DNA from: Natronoglomus mannanivorans
GTDB taxonomy: Archaea > Halobacteriota > Halobacteria > Halobacteriales > Natrialbaceae
Length of the DNA stretch: 64,000 bases
Assembly: GCA_025517485.1 (NCBI GenBank)
Contig: JAOPKB010000014.1
Coordinates: 104,896 to 168,895, forward strand
Direction of reading: 5' to 3'
The notes beneath the pieces are model-generated. The model made no database searches and was not told where the DNA came from. It worked only from the letters and a program-made list of their open reading frames with translations. This document shows positions 16,688-25,056 of this stretch, in pieces (within the stretch, counting starts at the first letter, position 1; the number at the start of each line of letters is the position of its first letter). A program made the position numbers and the translations under genes.

Positions 16688-17048
16688 CGTGGGACATCCC
16701 GCAGGCGGATACCGTGGTTTGATTCAGCAGTGACGGATTCACCCCACGACTAAAGTCGTGGGGTCTCTCCTGCGTTCTCTGTAGTACGGACGTTGTCCGT
16801 AGGGGACGAGTCGTCCGGGGGCGTCGTCAGGTAACTCTCGAAGAACCATTCGTAACTATATACCCATAGATCCCGGCAGTAGTTAAATATGGCTCGCTAA
16901 ATCTTTCTACTGGTGAACTATCGACGATTTATCTTCACTCGAGTTGCCTATGTGTTCCTCCTGGACACGAACGGCGTTCGACTGTGTCGGACACGAAGAG
17001 GCCTCGAGCGCTATCGAGAGGGTCGCGAAACAGTTCCGCTGCAGCGAC

Positions 17049-17579
17049 TCATTTCGTCTCTGCTGACGGATCGGCATCCGAGGTCGGCGCGTCGTTCAAC
17101 GGAGACCGTAGCGTGAATCCGAACTCGGCCAGTGCGGCACCGGCGAGTCCGACCAGCGCGAAGTGGATCCCCGTCGCCACGGCCATGCCGAGAAGGAGCC
17201 CGAGTCCGAGAATCGGATCCGACGGCGTCGACCAGCCGACGACGAGTAGTATGAACACCACGAGCCCGCCCATATAGCCGACACCGCCGCCGAGAGCGAG
17301 GTGGCCGGCCAGCGACCCGTACTCGCGGCGGACGTCGAGACGGGTCCCCGCCCAGTATCCGAGGGCGGCGACGACGACAAACGTCAGCACGAACGTGAGC
17401 ACCTGACTCGCGTACGAGTAGGCGACGGCCGTCTGTCCCATCGTCTCCAGTTGTGGAAGCCACTCGGCGGCGACCCCACCGTCGACGAACCCGTCGATTA
17501 ACCAGGTCGTTCCGAACTCGATCGAGACGGCACACGCGCCGATAATCGCTGCGACGACGGCCGCGATTCGCTGGCTCAT
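17049..17579 (-). CDS. Four-helix membrane protein, function unknown
   Basis: 176 residues: an N-terminal anchor (IAAVVAAIIGACAVSIEFGT), a polar loop, then three strongly hydrophobic segments (VLTFVLTFVVVAALGYWAGT, YMGGLVVFILLVVGW, LGMAVATGIHFALVGLAGAA) and an acidic tail. Gly-rich helix contacts are present but no transporter motif. It is a single gene, same strand as the DUF1616 gene 270 bp upstream. Confidence 0.7.
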   Translation of the reverse strand: MSQRIAAVVAAIIGACAVSIEFGTTWLIDGFVDGGVAAEWLPQLETMGQTAVAYSYASQVLTFVLTFVVVAALGYWAGTRLDVRREYGSLAGHLALGGGVGYMGGLVVFILLVVGWSTPSDPILGLGLLLGMAVATGIHFALVGLAGAALAEFGFTLRSPLNDAPTSDADPSAETK

Positions 17580-17851
17580 GTTTCGTTACATGTGTCTGAC
17601 ACCACATCACTCCTTTCATACAAAATCTGTCACTCTTCGAGTCGTGCAGACTCACCTCGTGTGCACTCTCCTCGTACGGACGAACCTGTAGTTCACGGCG
17701 GGTCCGCGAGGCGGACCCTGACCGCTGGAGCGTCAGCATCGATCGAATCCCCCTGTCGCGCTCGAGGGATGTTCGTGACACTCGAGACCTGTTCGCGATA
17801 CTCGAGGTGGCCGTCCACTCGAGCGAAAAGACGTCTCTGTCCCGTCGAGAG

Positions 17852-18952
17852 CTACTCCTCGACGTCGACCCACAGCTGCGTATAGTACTCCGTCTCCTCC
17901 GTGGATGGGTCGGCGGGGACCTCGTCGGGGAAGAGCAACCAGACGATCCGGATGTCCTCGCCGGTCATCGTCGGCTCGAGGTCGTGGGGGTGGAGCCAGG
18001 ACTCGTTGTGGGCAAGCTGGGTTTCGAACCGATCGAGTTCGGTTTGCTCGAGGACGACCGTCTCGTTGTCGACGCGTTCGACCTCTTGCTCGAGTAAGAC
18101 GACGGTGTAGTCGACCGTCCGGTGTTCGTTGTTGTCGACGCCGACGGCGATCTCCGCGCTGTCGCCCAGCGTGAACTCGGTGGGATAGTTCGCGGCGACG
18201 TATTCGTTCTCGCCCTCCTCGTCCTCGGTCAAAATGTAGATCGCGGAGAACTGCTCGCCCTGTGGCGGCACCGTGATCGCGAACCCGACGACGCCGACTG
18301 CGAGCAGGATCGACGCGACGAGCATCACGTTCAGCGCGCGGTCGGTGTTCGACTCGGGCTCGAACAGTTCCGCGCGGCCGGCTGCCAGCCACTCCCGGTA
18401 GGGAACCCGAAAGCGCTCCTCGGGTGGGAGTTGCCACCGCCTGATCGCCGCGAGCCCGGTCGCGACGAGCGTGAACGCCGTCACCGTGAGCATGATCGGG
18501 ACGAGGCGAATCCCCCACGGCGTGAAGTTCAGGACGAGGCCGAGCAGCGGCACGATCGCGATACTGAGTCCGAACGAGAGGGCGACCCGTTCGATGCCGT
18601 CGATCCCGGAGCGCAACTGGCCGTCCCAGATGCCGCCGTCGGCCGTGGCTTCTTCCTCGAGCGTTTGCGATTCGTCTTCGTCCGTGGCTTCGACCTCGGC
18701 TTCCGGGCCCTCCGACTCAGCGTCGACCGGCGACGCCCCCTCCTCGGGAAAGAGCGCGGCGATGAACACGTAGCCGGGAATGAAGAGGACGAACACCAGC
18801 CCCAGTGGAACCCGAAGCGGGGTGTCACGGATCACCGGGGCGAAGACGACGATATTCACGAGCAACGTGACGAACACCGTGGCTGTGAGGTCCGCCGGGA
18901 AGTCCCGGATCGGATCCGGCAGCACGCGCCACAGTACTCGCTTATCGACCAT
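17852..18952 (-). CDS. DUF1616-family membrane protein
   Basis: 366 residues. N-terminal helices (VFVTLLVNIVVFAPVI; PLGLVFVLFIPGYVFIAALF) carry the typical 'FIPGY' signature, followed by FPEEG and an acidic insert, then two or three helices (VALSFGLSIAIVPLLGLVL, VPIMLTVTAFTLVATGL). After another helix at about 220 comes an extracytoplasmic beta-rich domain (FTLGDSAEIAVGVDNNEHRT) of the DUF1616 type. Haloarchaeal members often sit next to surface-glycan or membrane-protein clusters; the biochemical role is unknown. It lies 100 bp downstream of the DUF4129-like gene. Confidence 0.82.
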   Translation of the reverse strand: MVDKRVLWRVLPDPIRDFPADLTATVFVTLLVNIVVFAPVIRDTPLRVPLGLVFVLFIPGYVFIAALFPEEGASPVDAESEGPEAEVEATDEDESQTLEEEATADGGIWDGQLRSGIDGIERVALSFGLSIAIVPLLGLVLNFTPWGIRLVPIMLTVTAFTLVATGLAAIRRWQLPPEERFRVPYREWLAAGRAELFEPESNTDRALNVMLVASILLAVGVVGFAITVPPQGEQFSAIYILTEDEEGENEYVAANYPTEFTLGDSAEIAVGVDNNEHRTVDYTVVLLEQEVERVDNETVVLEQTELDRFETQLAHNESWLHPHDLEPTMTGEDIRIVWLLFPDEVPADPSTEETEYYTQLWVDVEE

Positions 18953-19053
18953 TGGTCCCCGGTAGCGGTGTCGATTGTAAAAGTGAGTCGATCCGTGAGA
19001 GGACGAACGGACGACGGCGACGAGAGCGCCCCTCGAGCGGGTCGGTCGATTGT

Positions 19054-21306
19054 TCAGTCATCTGCAGGGAACTCCTGGTTTGGATCTCGATCCTGATTTC
19101 GACGCTGTGCCGACCGCTCGTCGAACTCGCACAACTGCCTCGCGGACTCGAGGACGGTCGCCGCGTCGGTATCGGAGACGCGGTCGACGCCGTAACTGGC
19201 CCGTTCGTACAGTTCGGTCAGCGACCGTAACGAGTCCGTCTCCGACTCCTGGCCACGGTACTGGCGATAGAACTCCCAGTGAGTGAGCGACCGGCTCCCT
19301 TCGATTCGTGACTGGAACTCCCGACGAACGGCCGCGTATCCGAGGCGAACCGCCTCCTCCGGCCGATCCTCCGAGAGGGCGGTTGCAGCCTGCGAGAGCA
19401 GCGGTTCGACCGGTTCCGGGTCCGGCTTCGGCTCCGACCCCGAGGGCGTCTCGGTCGGCGTGTACTCGGACCGGTCGACCGAACGCGCGTCATCGGACTC
19501 TCGCCGTCGGTACCAGAGCAAACTCGCGAGGCTGCCCGCGAGGGCGACCACGAGCACCCCACCGACGAGCAGTTGACTCGAGAGGAGCGTGCTCTCTGCA
19601 CCCGCGATCGTCGCCGCTGCGCTGGTCGCCGTGGGCGCGATGCTCGTTCCGTCTCCCTCGTAGGAGGCGGTGAGTTCGACGCTCTCACCTTCGATCTCGG
19701 CGGGATCTACGGGCAGTGCGACGACCGTCTCGAAGGATCCGTTCTCGTCCGTCGAGACGGTCCCGACGGACTCGTCGTCGACGGCCAATTCGATCGGCTC
19801 GCCGCCGATTTCCTCGCCGGCAGCGGTGGTGAGCGTGCCACTGACGCTGACGTGCTCGTCGTCGAACTGTTCGGCAGTGACGGCGAGGTCGCTCTCCGAC
19901 TCGAGGACGGTAATCTCCGTACTGGCGGTCGCGTTGGCGAGAGCCCGATCCGCACCCGCGAACTGAACGGTCAGTTCGTGGTCGCCGTCGGGGACCGTCG
20001 GCGGGACCGTCGCCGTTCCGTCGAGCGTCCCGTTCGAGACGGTCGCGTTTCCGATCGGCTCGTCGCCGAGTCCGACGTCGACGGTCACGTTGTCGACCGG
20101 AACGCCGTCGACGGACAGCTCACCGGCGACGGGCACCGATTCGTAGGCGGCGGTCGTCTCCGCACTCGAGAGATCCGACAGCGTCGGCTCGTCTTGCTCG
20201 ACGGTGACGGAGACGTTCGTCTCGGCACCGATGTAACCCGAGCCACGAGGCGGTTCGTACGCGATCGAGAGGTCGGTCGTCGACAGCGGGATCGTCGTCG
20301 GCCGATACTGGAGCGCGAACGAGCCGGTCTCGTCCGTCCGGACCGTCCGCGTCTCTGGCCGCTGGAACGGAGCCCCCTCCGCTCCGATCTCGAGCGTGAT
20401 GTTCTGGGACGCGACCGGCGTCCCGTTTTCCGTCTGGACCGTTCCCGTCGCCTCGAGCGGCTCGAGGAACGAGATCGCTGTTTCGTCCCGCTCGTGATCG
20501 TGATCGGGCTCGATCGTGAGAACCGTCGGCTCGAACTGCTCGACGGTGATCACTTCGCGAGTCTCCTGGACGTCACTGTTGGTCCGGTCGATTGACTCCT
20601 TGCTCTCGGTGAAGTCGGCGCCGGTGTCCTCCTCGAGCGTCTCGAAGTGAACCGTGATGTTCTCGCTTCGGCCCTCGATCTGACCGGCGAGCTCCTCGAT
20701 ATCGCGTGCCAGATCGTGTGCGCGCTCGTCGTCGTTGGCCTGCACCGCGTCGTAGTAGTCGGCTTGGGTCTCCTCGAACTCCTCTAAGAGGTCGGCCAGT
20801 TGCTCCTGCTCGGCAGCGATCTCCTGGAAGGAGTCGTTCGTCGAGGTGGCTGGTAGTCCGTCGGCCGTCTGGTCTCCCTCTCCGCCTTCGCCTGCACCGC
20901 CGTCACCGTCACCGGCCCCCGTCTCGTCGGAGTCGGTCGCCGATTCCTCGTCGATCTCGCCCTCTACTTCCACGTACTGGGCGTATCGGTCCTGATAGTC
21001 GTCGCCGAGGATCTCTCTGGCCGTCTCGTAATCCCCTTCGCTCAACTGGACTGCGCTGTCACCCAGTTGCCGCGAGAGTTCCGACTCCAGCCAGCGACGA
21101 ACGGCGTTGGCGTCGCCGTCGTCCTGTTGCTCATCGGGGTTCTGGTGGCGCACTGTCTCGTTCTCGGTGTCCGACTGGGTCGCCGCGTCGACGGTCACGA
21201 CCGGCCCGTCCGCGACGTCGGTAACTGACGTCGTCACGGCCGCACCACCGGCGAGGAGGGAGAGACAGAGCAAAGCGACTGCGAGACGGCCACCGAGAGT
21301 GTTCAC
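19054..21306 (-). CDS. Large secreted/membrane protein with Ig-like repeats and DUF4129-like tail
   Basis: 750 residues from GTG 21306. Layout: signal peptide (GGRLAVALLCLSLLAGGAAV), an acidic helical region with coiled-coil character (EEFEETQADYYDAVQANDDE), three or four Ig-like beta modules (ATGTVQTENGTPVASQNITL; AGELSVDGVPVDNVTVDVGL; VSGTLTTAAGEEIGGEPIEL), a membrane helix (LLVGGVLVVALAGSLASLLW) and a cytoplasmic domain with LLSQAATALSEDRPEEAVRL and WEFYRQYRG, the DUF4129 pattern. It is divergent from the DUF58 gene; in archaea these occur together with MoxR ATPases, suggesting a chaperone-linked envelope complex. Confidence 0.82.
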   Translation of the reverse strand: MNTLGGRLAVALLCLSLLAGGAAVTTSVTDVADGPVVTVDAATQSDTENETVRHQNPDEQQDDGDANAVRRWLESELSRQLGDSAVQLSEGDYETAREILGDDYQDRYAQYVEVEGEIDEESATDSDETGAGDGDGGAGEGGEGDQTADGLPATSTNDSFQEIAAEQEQLADLLEEFEETQADYYDAVQANDDERAHDLARDIEELAGQIEGRSENITVHFETLEEDTGADFTESKESIDRTNSDVQETREVITVEQFEPTVLTIEPDHDHERDETAISFLEPLEATGTVQTENGTPVASQNITLEIGAEGAPFQRPETRTVRTDETGSFALQYRPTTIPLSTTDLSIAYEPPRGSGYIGAETNVSVTVEQDEPTLSDLSSAETTAAYESVPVAGELSVDGVPVDNVTVDVGLGDEPIGNATVSNGTLDGTATVPPTVPDGDHELTVQFAGADRALANATASTEITVLESESDLAVTAEQFDDEHVSVSGTLTTAAGEEIGGEPIELAVDDESVGTVSTDENGSFETVVALPVDPAEIEGESVELTASYEGDGTSIAPTATSAAATIAGAESTLLSSQLLVGGVLVVALAGSLASLLWYRRRESDDARSVDRSEYTPTETPSGSEPKPDPEPVEPLLSQAATALSEDRPEEAVRLGYAAVRREFQSRIEGSRSLTHWEFYRQYRGQESETDSLRSLTELYERASYGVDRVSDTDAATVLESARQLCEFDERSAQRRNQDRDPNQEFPADD

Positions 21307-21403
21307 GCCGCTGATCTAGTCACTCACGGTAAAAAAGCTGTTTGCTGTCGACTCGAGGACCAATCAGTACCTTCAAACGCGAGTCCGAACAACGCAACGT
21401 ACA

Positions 21404-22855
21404 ATGCGTCCGACGCGTCGGTTGTGGGCGATCCTCTCGCTCGTTCCCGTACTCGCCCTCTCCGCGGTCGTCCTCTCTCGGCCGTCCGTGCTCTTTGGCG
21501 CCGCGATGGTCGGAACGTGGGCCCTCGTTCGACAGGCTCGGTTTCTCGCCACGGCCCGTCGAACGGCCCGGGAGCTGGCGGTCCACCGCGAACCGGAGCG
21601 GTGGACCCTGCGAACTGGCGAGTCGACGTCGATCACGATCGCTGGGACCCTCGAACGGCCCGTCCCCCTGGCGATCTCGTTTTCACCGGGATTACCGACG
21701 GCCGCGACGACCGACGACGAGATCGAACCCGACCTGACCCTCGAGCCCGGTGAGACACAGGTGACGGCGACGGCGACGGTCGACTGGCCGGTCGCCGGCC
21801 GCCACCAGTTCCGGCCGGTGACCGTTCGCGTGACCGACGGCTGGTTTCGAACGTCGTTCCCGACGGGTTCGTCGCCGGCGGTCACGGTACAGCCGCGCAC
21901 GCCACAGAACGTCCACGTCGGTGCCGGCGGCGACCAGGCCGTCTCACCGTACGGCGAACACACCAGTGGCCAGATCGGGTCGGGAATCGAGCCGGCGGAA
22001 CTGCGTGAGTACCTCCCCGGCGACACGATGGACCAGATCGACTGGAAGGCCACCGCACGGCAAGGGACGACCTACGTCCGGGACACCCAATCCGAGACGG
22101 ACAGACAGACGATGCTCGTCGTCGACGCCCGCTCGACGCTCGCTGCGGGCACACCGGGCGAGACGAAACTCGACTACGCCCGCGAAGTCGCCCTCACGAC
22201 GGTCGACGCCGCCCGCGAACTCGCCGATCCGCTCGGACTGGTGATCGTCGACGACGACGGGATCCGCTCACAGTTCGATCCGACGGCCTCGACTGCGGGC
22301 TACGCGACGATCCGCCGCCGAGTGTTCGACCTCGAGACCGACGACTCGAGTCCGACATCTCGGTCCGGATCCGGCTCGCTCGCCCACCGGACCCCGGTCC
22401 TCCTCGGCGACGCCAGCCGTGGACAGGGGTTCCCGCTCGCGGGCGACGACCCGTTCTCGGCGACGCTCCGACCGTACCTCGAGTTCCAGACGAGCGGCGA
22501 CACGCGCGTGCAGACGAACTCGCTCGCACAGGCTGTCGGGACGACGATCACGAACCGAGACAGACGGGTGTTCGCGGTCGTCGTGACCGACGACGAACAC
22601 CGGACCGACCTCCTCGAGACGGTGCGACACCTCCGGAGCCGTAACAACGACGTCCTCGTACTGCTCACACCGACTGTGCTCTACGAGCGCGGCGGCCTCG
22701 GCGATCTCGAGCGCGCGTACGAACGATACGTCGAGTTCGAGGACTTCCGACGGACGCTCTCGCGGATCGACCGCGTCCACGCGCTCGAGGTCGGCCCTGG
22801 TGACCGACTCGATTCGGTGCTCTCGGTGGGTCGGGAACGAGGTGTTCGACAGTGA
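21404..22855 (+). CDS. DUF58 / von Willebrand A-like membrane protein
   Basis: 483 residues. Two N-terminal membrane helices (LWAILSLVPVLALSAVVLS; FGAAMVGTWALV), an Ig-like region, and the DUF58 core LREYLPGDTMDQIDWKATAR followed by MLVVDARSTLAAG, a MIDAS-like start of a vWA fold. A Ser/Gly-rich insert interrupts the domain near residue 325. DUF58 proteins pair with MoxR AAA+ ATPases (here 26203-27204), probably in assembly of membrane or secreted complexes. It starts a tight + strand operon: the next gene overlaps by 4 bp (GTGA). Confidence 0.88.
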   Translation: MRPTRRLWAILSLVPVLALSAVVLSRPSVLFGAAMVGTWALVRQARFLATARRTARELAVHREPERWTLRTGESTSITIAGTLERPVPLAISFSPGLPTAATTDDEIEPDLTLEPGETQVTATATVDWPVAGRHQFRPVTVRVTDGWFRTSFPTGSSPAVTVQPRTPQNVHVGAGGDQAVSPYGEHTSGQIGSGIEPAELREYLPGDTMDQIDWKATARQGTTYVRDTQSETDRQTMLVVDARSTLAAGTPGETKLDYAREVALTTVDAARELADPLGLVIVDDDGIRSQFDPTASTAGYATIRRRVFDLETDDSSPTSRSGSGSLAHRTPVLLGDASRGQGFPLAGDDPFSATLRPYLEFQTSGDTRVQTNSLAQAVGTTITNRDRRVFAVVVTDDEHRTDLLETVRHLRSRNNDVLVLLTPTVLYERGGLGDLERAYERYVEFEDFRRTLSRIDRVHALEVGPGDRLDSVLSVGRERGVRQ

Positions 22856-23373
22856 GTCTCGAGCGAGGTGGCGGGCCCGGTGCTGGCACCGAACTGACCG
22901 ACGCCGCGGTCGAACTGGCCATCCTCGGTGCCCTCGTCGTCGTTTTAGGTGTGTTCGCCGGAATTCCCGGGATCGTCGGCGGGATCCTCGTCGCGGCGTT
23001 CTGGTACGCCTTCGGCGTTCCGTTCGCACTTGCGGGCGGACACGCCGTTCTCGTCTTCGTCTTCCCCGGTGCGATCGACCTCACGACGCTGGTCGTCGTC
23101 GAGGTCGTCTTCGCCGCCCTCTTGCTCTCGAGCGTTCTCGAGTCGCCGGATCCACCCCAGTTCGGGGCGCTCACGGTGGGGATACTGGCCGGGCTCGTCC
23201 TGCTCGTCGGCGGGACGGTCGTCTTCTTCCCGGTCTGGGTCGGAGCGATCGTCCTCCTGGCGGTCGTCGCCGTCCTCGGGTACGGGATCCACCGGTACGA
23301 ACGGGCGCTGTGGGACGTTCGAGACGTGGCCGACGGAGAGACACACGAACACGACAACGGAGGAATCCTATGA
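22852..23373 (+). CDS. Polytopic membrane protein of the DUF58/MoxR cluster
   Basis: 173 residues from GTG 22852, overlapping the DUF58 stop. Five or six hydrophobic segments cover residues 20-145 (LAILGALVVVLGVFAGIPGI, FWYAFGVPFALAGGHAVLVF, LTTLVVVEVVFAALLLSSVL, GILAGLVLLVGGTVVFFPVW, IVLLAVVAVLGYGIHRY). No catalytic motif. Its conserved place behind DUF58 suggests a membrane subunit of the same complex. The following gene overlaps by 4 bp (ATGA). Confidence 0.8.
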   Translation: MSLERGGGPGAGTELTDAAVELAILGALVVVLGVFAGIPGIVGGILVAAFWYAFGVPFALAGGHAVLVFVFPGAIDLTTLVVVEVVFAALLLSSVLESPDPPQFGALTVGILAGLVLLVGGTVVFFPVWVGAIVLLAVVAVLGYGIHRYERALWDVRDVADGETHEHDNGGIL

Positions 23374-24323
23374 GTGAGAGTAACGCAGCGTACGACTCCG
23401 ACGACGATTCGACAGCGACGGACGATCAGGGCCAGAAACGGGACCGGGACGGAGACCCAGATCAGAATCGAAATCGGAAGCAGGAACTCGTCCGTCTCAC
23501 CGCGGAAAACGAACTGCTGGCCGAGGAGAACGACCGGCTCCGGTCGGAGTACGCCCGCGCCAGACGATCACAGTATCGAACGTCGGCGACCGCACTCGTC
23601 GGCCTCGGGATCCTCGCACTCGTCGGTGGACTCCTGTTCGCGGACGTCCGTGAGACCCTCTTCGTCCTCGCGGCCATCGGGCTGTTCGTCGGCGTCGTCA
23701 CCTACTACCTCACGCCGACGCAGTTCGTCTCCGCCGACGTCGGCGAACGCGTCTACACGAACCTCGCCGCGAACGAGGCCGCGATCGCCGGCGAACTCGG
23801 CCTCCACGACGAGCGCCACTACCTCCCCGGCGACCAACGACGGCAGGGGATCCTCTACGTCCCACAACACCCCGACGCCCAACTCCCGACCGATCCCACC
23901 ACCACGTTCCTCACCGCACGCGAGGACCGTGGCCTCGCCCTCGAGACGACCGGCAACGCGCTCTTCGAGGAGTTCGAGCGGACGCTCACCGCGGAGCTGG
24001 CGACGACGCCGTCGACGCTGGCGTCTCAGGCCGTCGACGGCCTCGTCGAACAGTTCGAACTCGCACGGAGCGTCGAGCCCGATATCGACGCCGAGGCCGG
24101 TCGGGCGACCTTCGCGGTCGGCGAGAGCGCGTTCGGGCCCGTCGACCGGTTCGACCATCCGATCGCGTCGTTTCTCGCGGTAACCGTCGCAATCGGACTG
24201 GATCGGCCGGTCTCCCTCGAGGTCGTTCCTGCAGAGGGCGGGGCGGACTGGCTGGTGACGTGTCGGTGGGAGCCGGCGGCTGTGAGTGAGCAGTCGGCGG
24301 AGTCAGGCGGCGACGAAGATTGA
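23370..24323 (+). CDS. Coiled-coil and two-helix membrane protein of the DUF58 cluster
   Basis: 317 residues from ATG 23370. An acidic disordered N-terminus is followed by a short coiled coil (LVRLTAENELLAEENDRLRS), two membrane helices (ALVGLGILALVGGLLFADV and LFVLAAIGLFVGVVTYYLTP), and a soluble alpha/beta domain (about residues 125-305: YTNLAANEAAIAGELGLHDE ... FAVGESAFGPVDRFDHPIAS). No known enzyme motif. The ATGA overlap with the upstream gene makes co-translation likely. The open frame upstream of 23370 is a shadow of the preceding gene. Confidence 0.78.
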   Translation: MSESNAAYDSDDDSTATDDQGQKRDRDGDPDQNRNRKQELVRLTAENELLAEENDRLRSEYARARRSQYRTSATALVGLGILALVGGLLFADVRETLFVLAAIGLFVGVVTYYLTPTQFVSADVGERVYTNLAANEAAIAGELGLHDERHYLPGDQRRQGILYVPQHPDAQLPTDPTTTFLTAREDRGLALETTGNALFEEFERTLTAELATTPSTLASQAVDGLVEQFELARSVEPDIDAEAGRATFAVGESAFGPVDRFDHPIASFLAVTVAIGLDRPVSLEVVPAEGGADWLVTCRWEPAAVSEQSAESGGDED

Positions 24324-24555
24324 CGTTTCGAAGGCCCCCGAGATCGAAATCGAAACCGAGACCGAGACCGAGCCTGAAGCGTAACCTGACTCTCGAGAAA
24401 TCAGACGCGCTCCGGACACCCAATACGTGTTGGGGAAGGGCTTTTTCTTCCCCGTCCGCGACGCTCCCTCGAGCGATTCGTTGCGCTCGATTGCAGTATC
24501 GGGATCTAGTGATGGGACTGACCCACTGCTCAGCGCACGAACACGACACGAATTC

Positions 24556-25047
24556 ATGACTCGAGAACTCACCAGACGAGAGGCGATCACGGGAACCGCG
24601 AGCGTGCTGGCGATCGGCGGTAGCGCGAGTCTCGCCAGCGCGGATACCGACGGACCAGCGGACGCAGTTCTCGACGTCGAACACGACGCGGAGTACCCGC
24701 GATGTGTGTACGATCGGACCGACGACGGCGAGTGGGAGGTCTCGATGCCGATCAATATCCACGCTCGAGTCCCCGGCTCGAAGAAGGCACTGTCGGTCGT
24801 CGAAGACGCCTTCACCGGACTCGCCAACGTACGCTGGACGTGTGCGTTCCCCGATTCGACGGCCAAAGCGTGGGATCGAGACGAGGAGGCGCTGGTCGCA
24901 CCCGACCACTCGTTTCGGCGGCCTCGCCCCTTCTTTTGTGGACCAGATGTGTCCTCGAGACGGCGCACTGGTGGCCGAAGGCTCCAATCATCGTTCGAGG
25001 ACTGTGCTGGACGTTCGGTGACAAGCTTGATGCCAGTCGGTTTCTAG
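24556..25047 (+). CDS. Tat-exported protein, unknown, possibly frameshifted at its end
   Basis: 163 residues from ATG 24556 (MTRELTRREAITGTASVLAI): a twin-arginine-type signal with hydrophobic core and an ASA cleavage site near 29. The mature part to about residue 128 has normal composition (SMPINIHARVPGSKKALSVV, GLANVRWTCAFPDSTAKAWD, FRRPRPFF). After that, residues are Arg/Ser-rich and unlike the rest. In the frame two bases on, LETAHWWPKAPIIVRGLCWT looks more protein-like, so a frameshift near 24940 is possible. Function unknown. It lies 9 bp before the histidine kinase. Confidence 0.55.
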   Translation: MTRELTRREAITGTASVLAIGGSASLASADTDGPADAVLDVEHDAEYPRCVYDRTDDGEWEVSMPINIHARVPGSKKALSVVEDAFTGLANVRWTCAFPDSTAKAWDRDEEALVAPDHSFRRPRPFFCGPDVSSRRRTGGRRLQSSFEDCAGRSVTSLMPVGF

Positions 25048-25056
25048 ATTTGGGTA

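Larger units (their letters stand above)
15089..16783 (-). mobile_element. IS200/IS605-type tnpB-only element (IS1341-like)
   Basis: 1695 bp between two GTCGTGGG-stem hairpins (15099-15118 and 16742-16763). On the minus strand the right end finishes GGAGGAGGTCAA, the same TCAA end as IS608-type elements, and the left end begins TACAGAGAACGC directly after host GTAC. It carries tnpB and a small divergent ORF but no tnpA, so it would need a transposase in trans. Ends were set by comparison with 58519-58569 and confirmed by exact restoration of the Fic frame. There are no target duplications, as expected for this family. Confidence 0.88.
13982..16849 (-). pseudogene. Fic-domain protein gene split by a tnpB element
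   Basis: The gene is in two exact pieces: 16849-16784 encodes MVLRELPDDAPGRLVPYGQR then PY, and 15088-13982 continues RPDPLPPNAELQLEG to the end; joining them gives a 390-residue reading frame. Domains: Fic_N with the inhibitory motif SSEIEG, the Fic core HYQFETIHPYGDGNGRLGR (catalytic H, phosphate-binding DGNGR), and a C-terminal winged helix (VTGPTAYRALDRLESEGI). Fic enzymes transfer AMP or another nucleotide to a target hydroxyl; the SSEIEG motif marks a self-inhibited class. The downstream part can still be read from a chance start at 15163 inside the element end. Confidence 0.88.

Noticed and set aside
18122..19096. 324-residue + strand frame opposite the DUF1616 gene
   Set aside because: Arg/Glu/Asp-rich shadow; the minus strand has the FIPGY signature and membrane helices.
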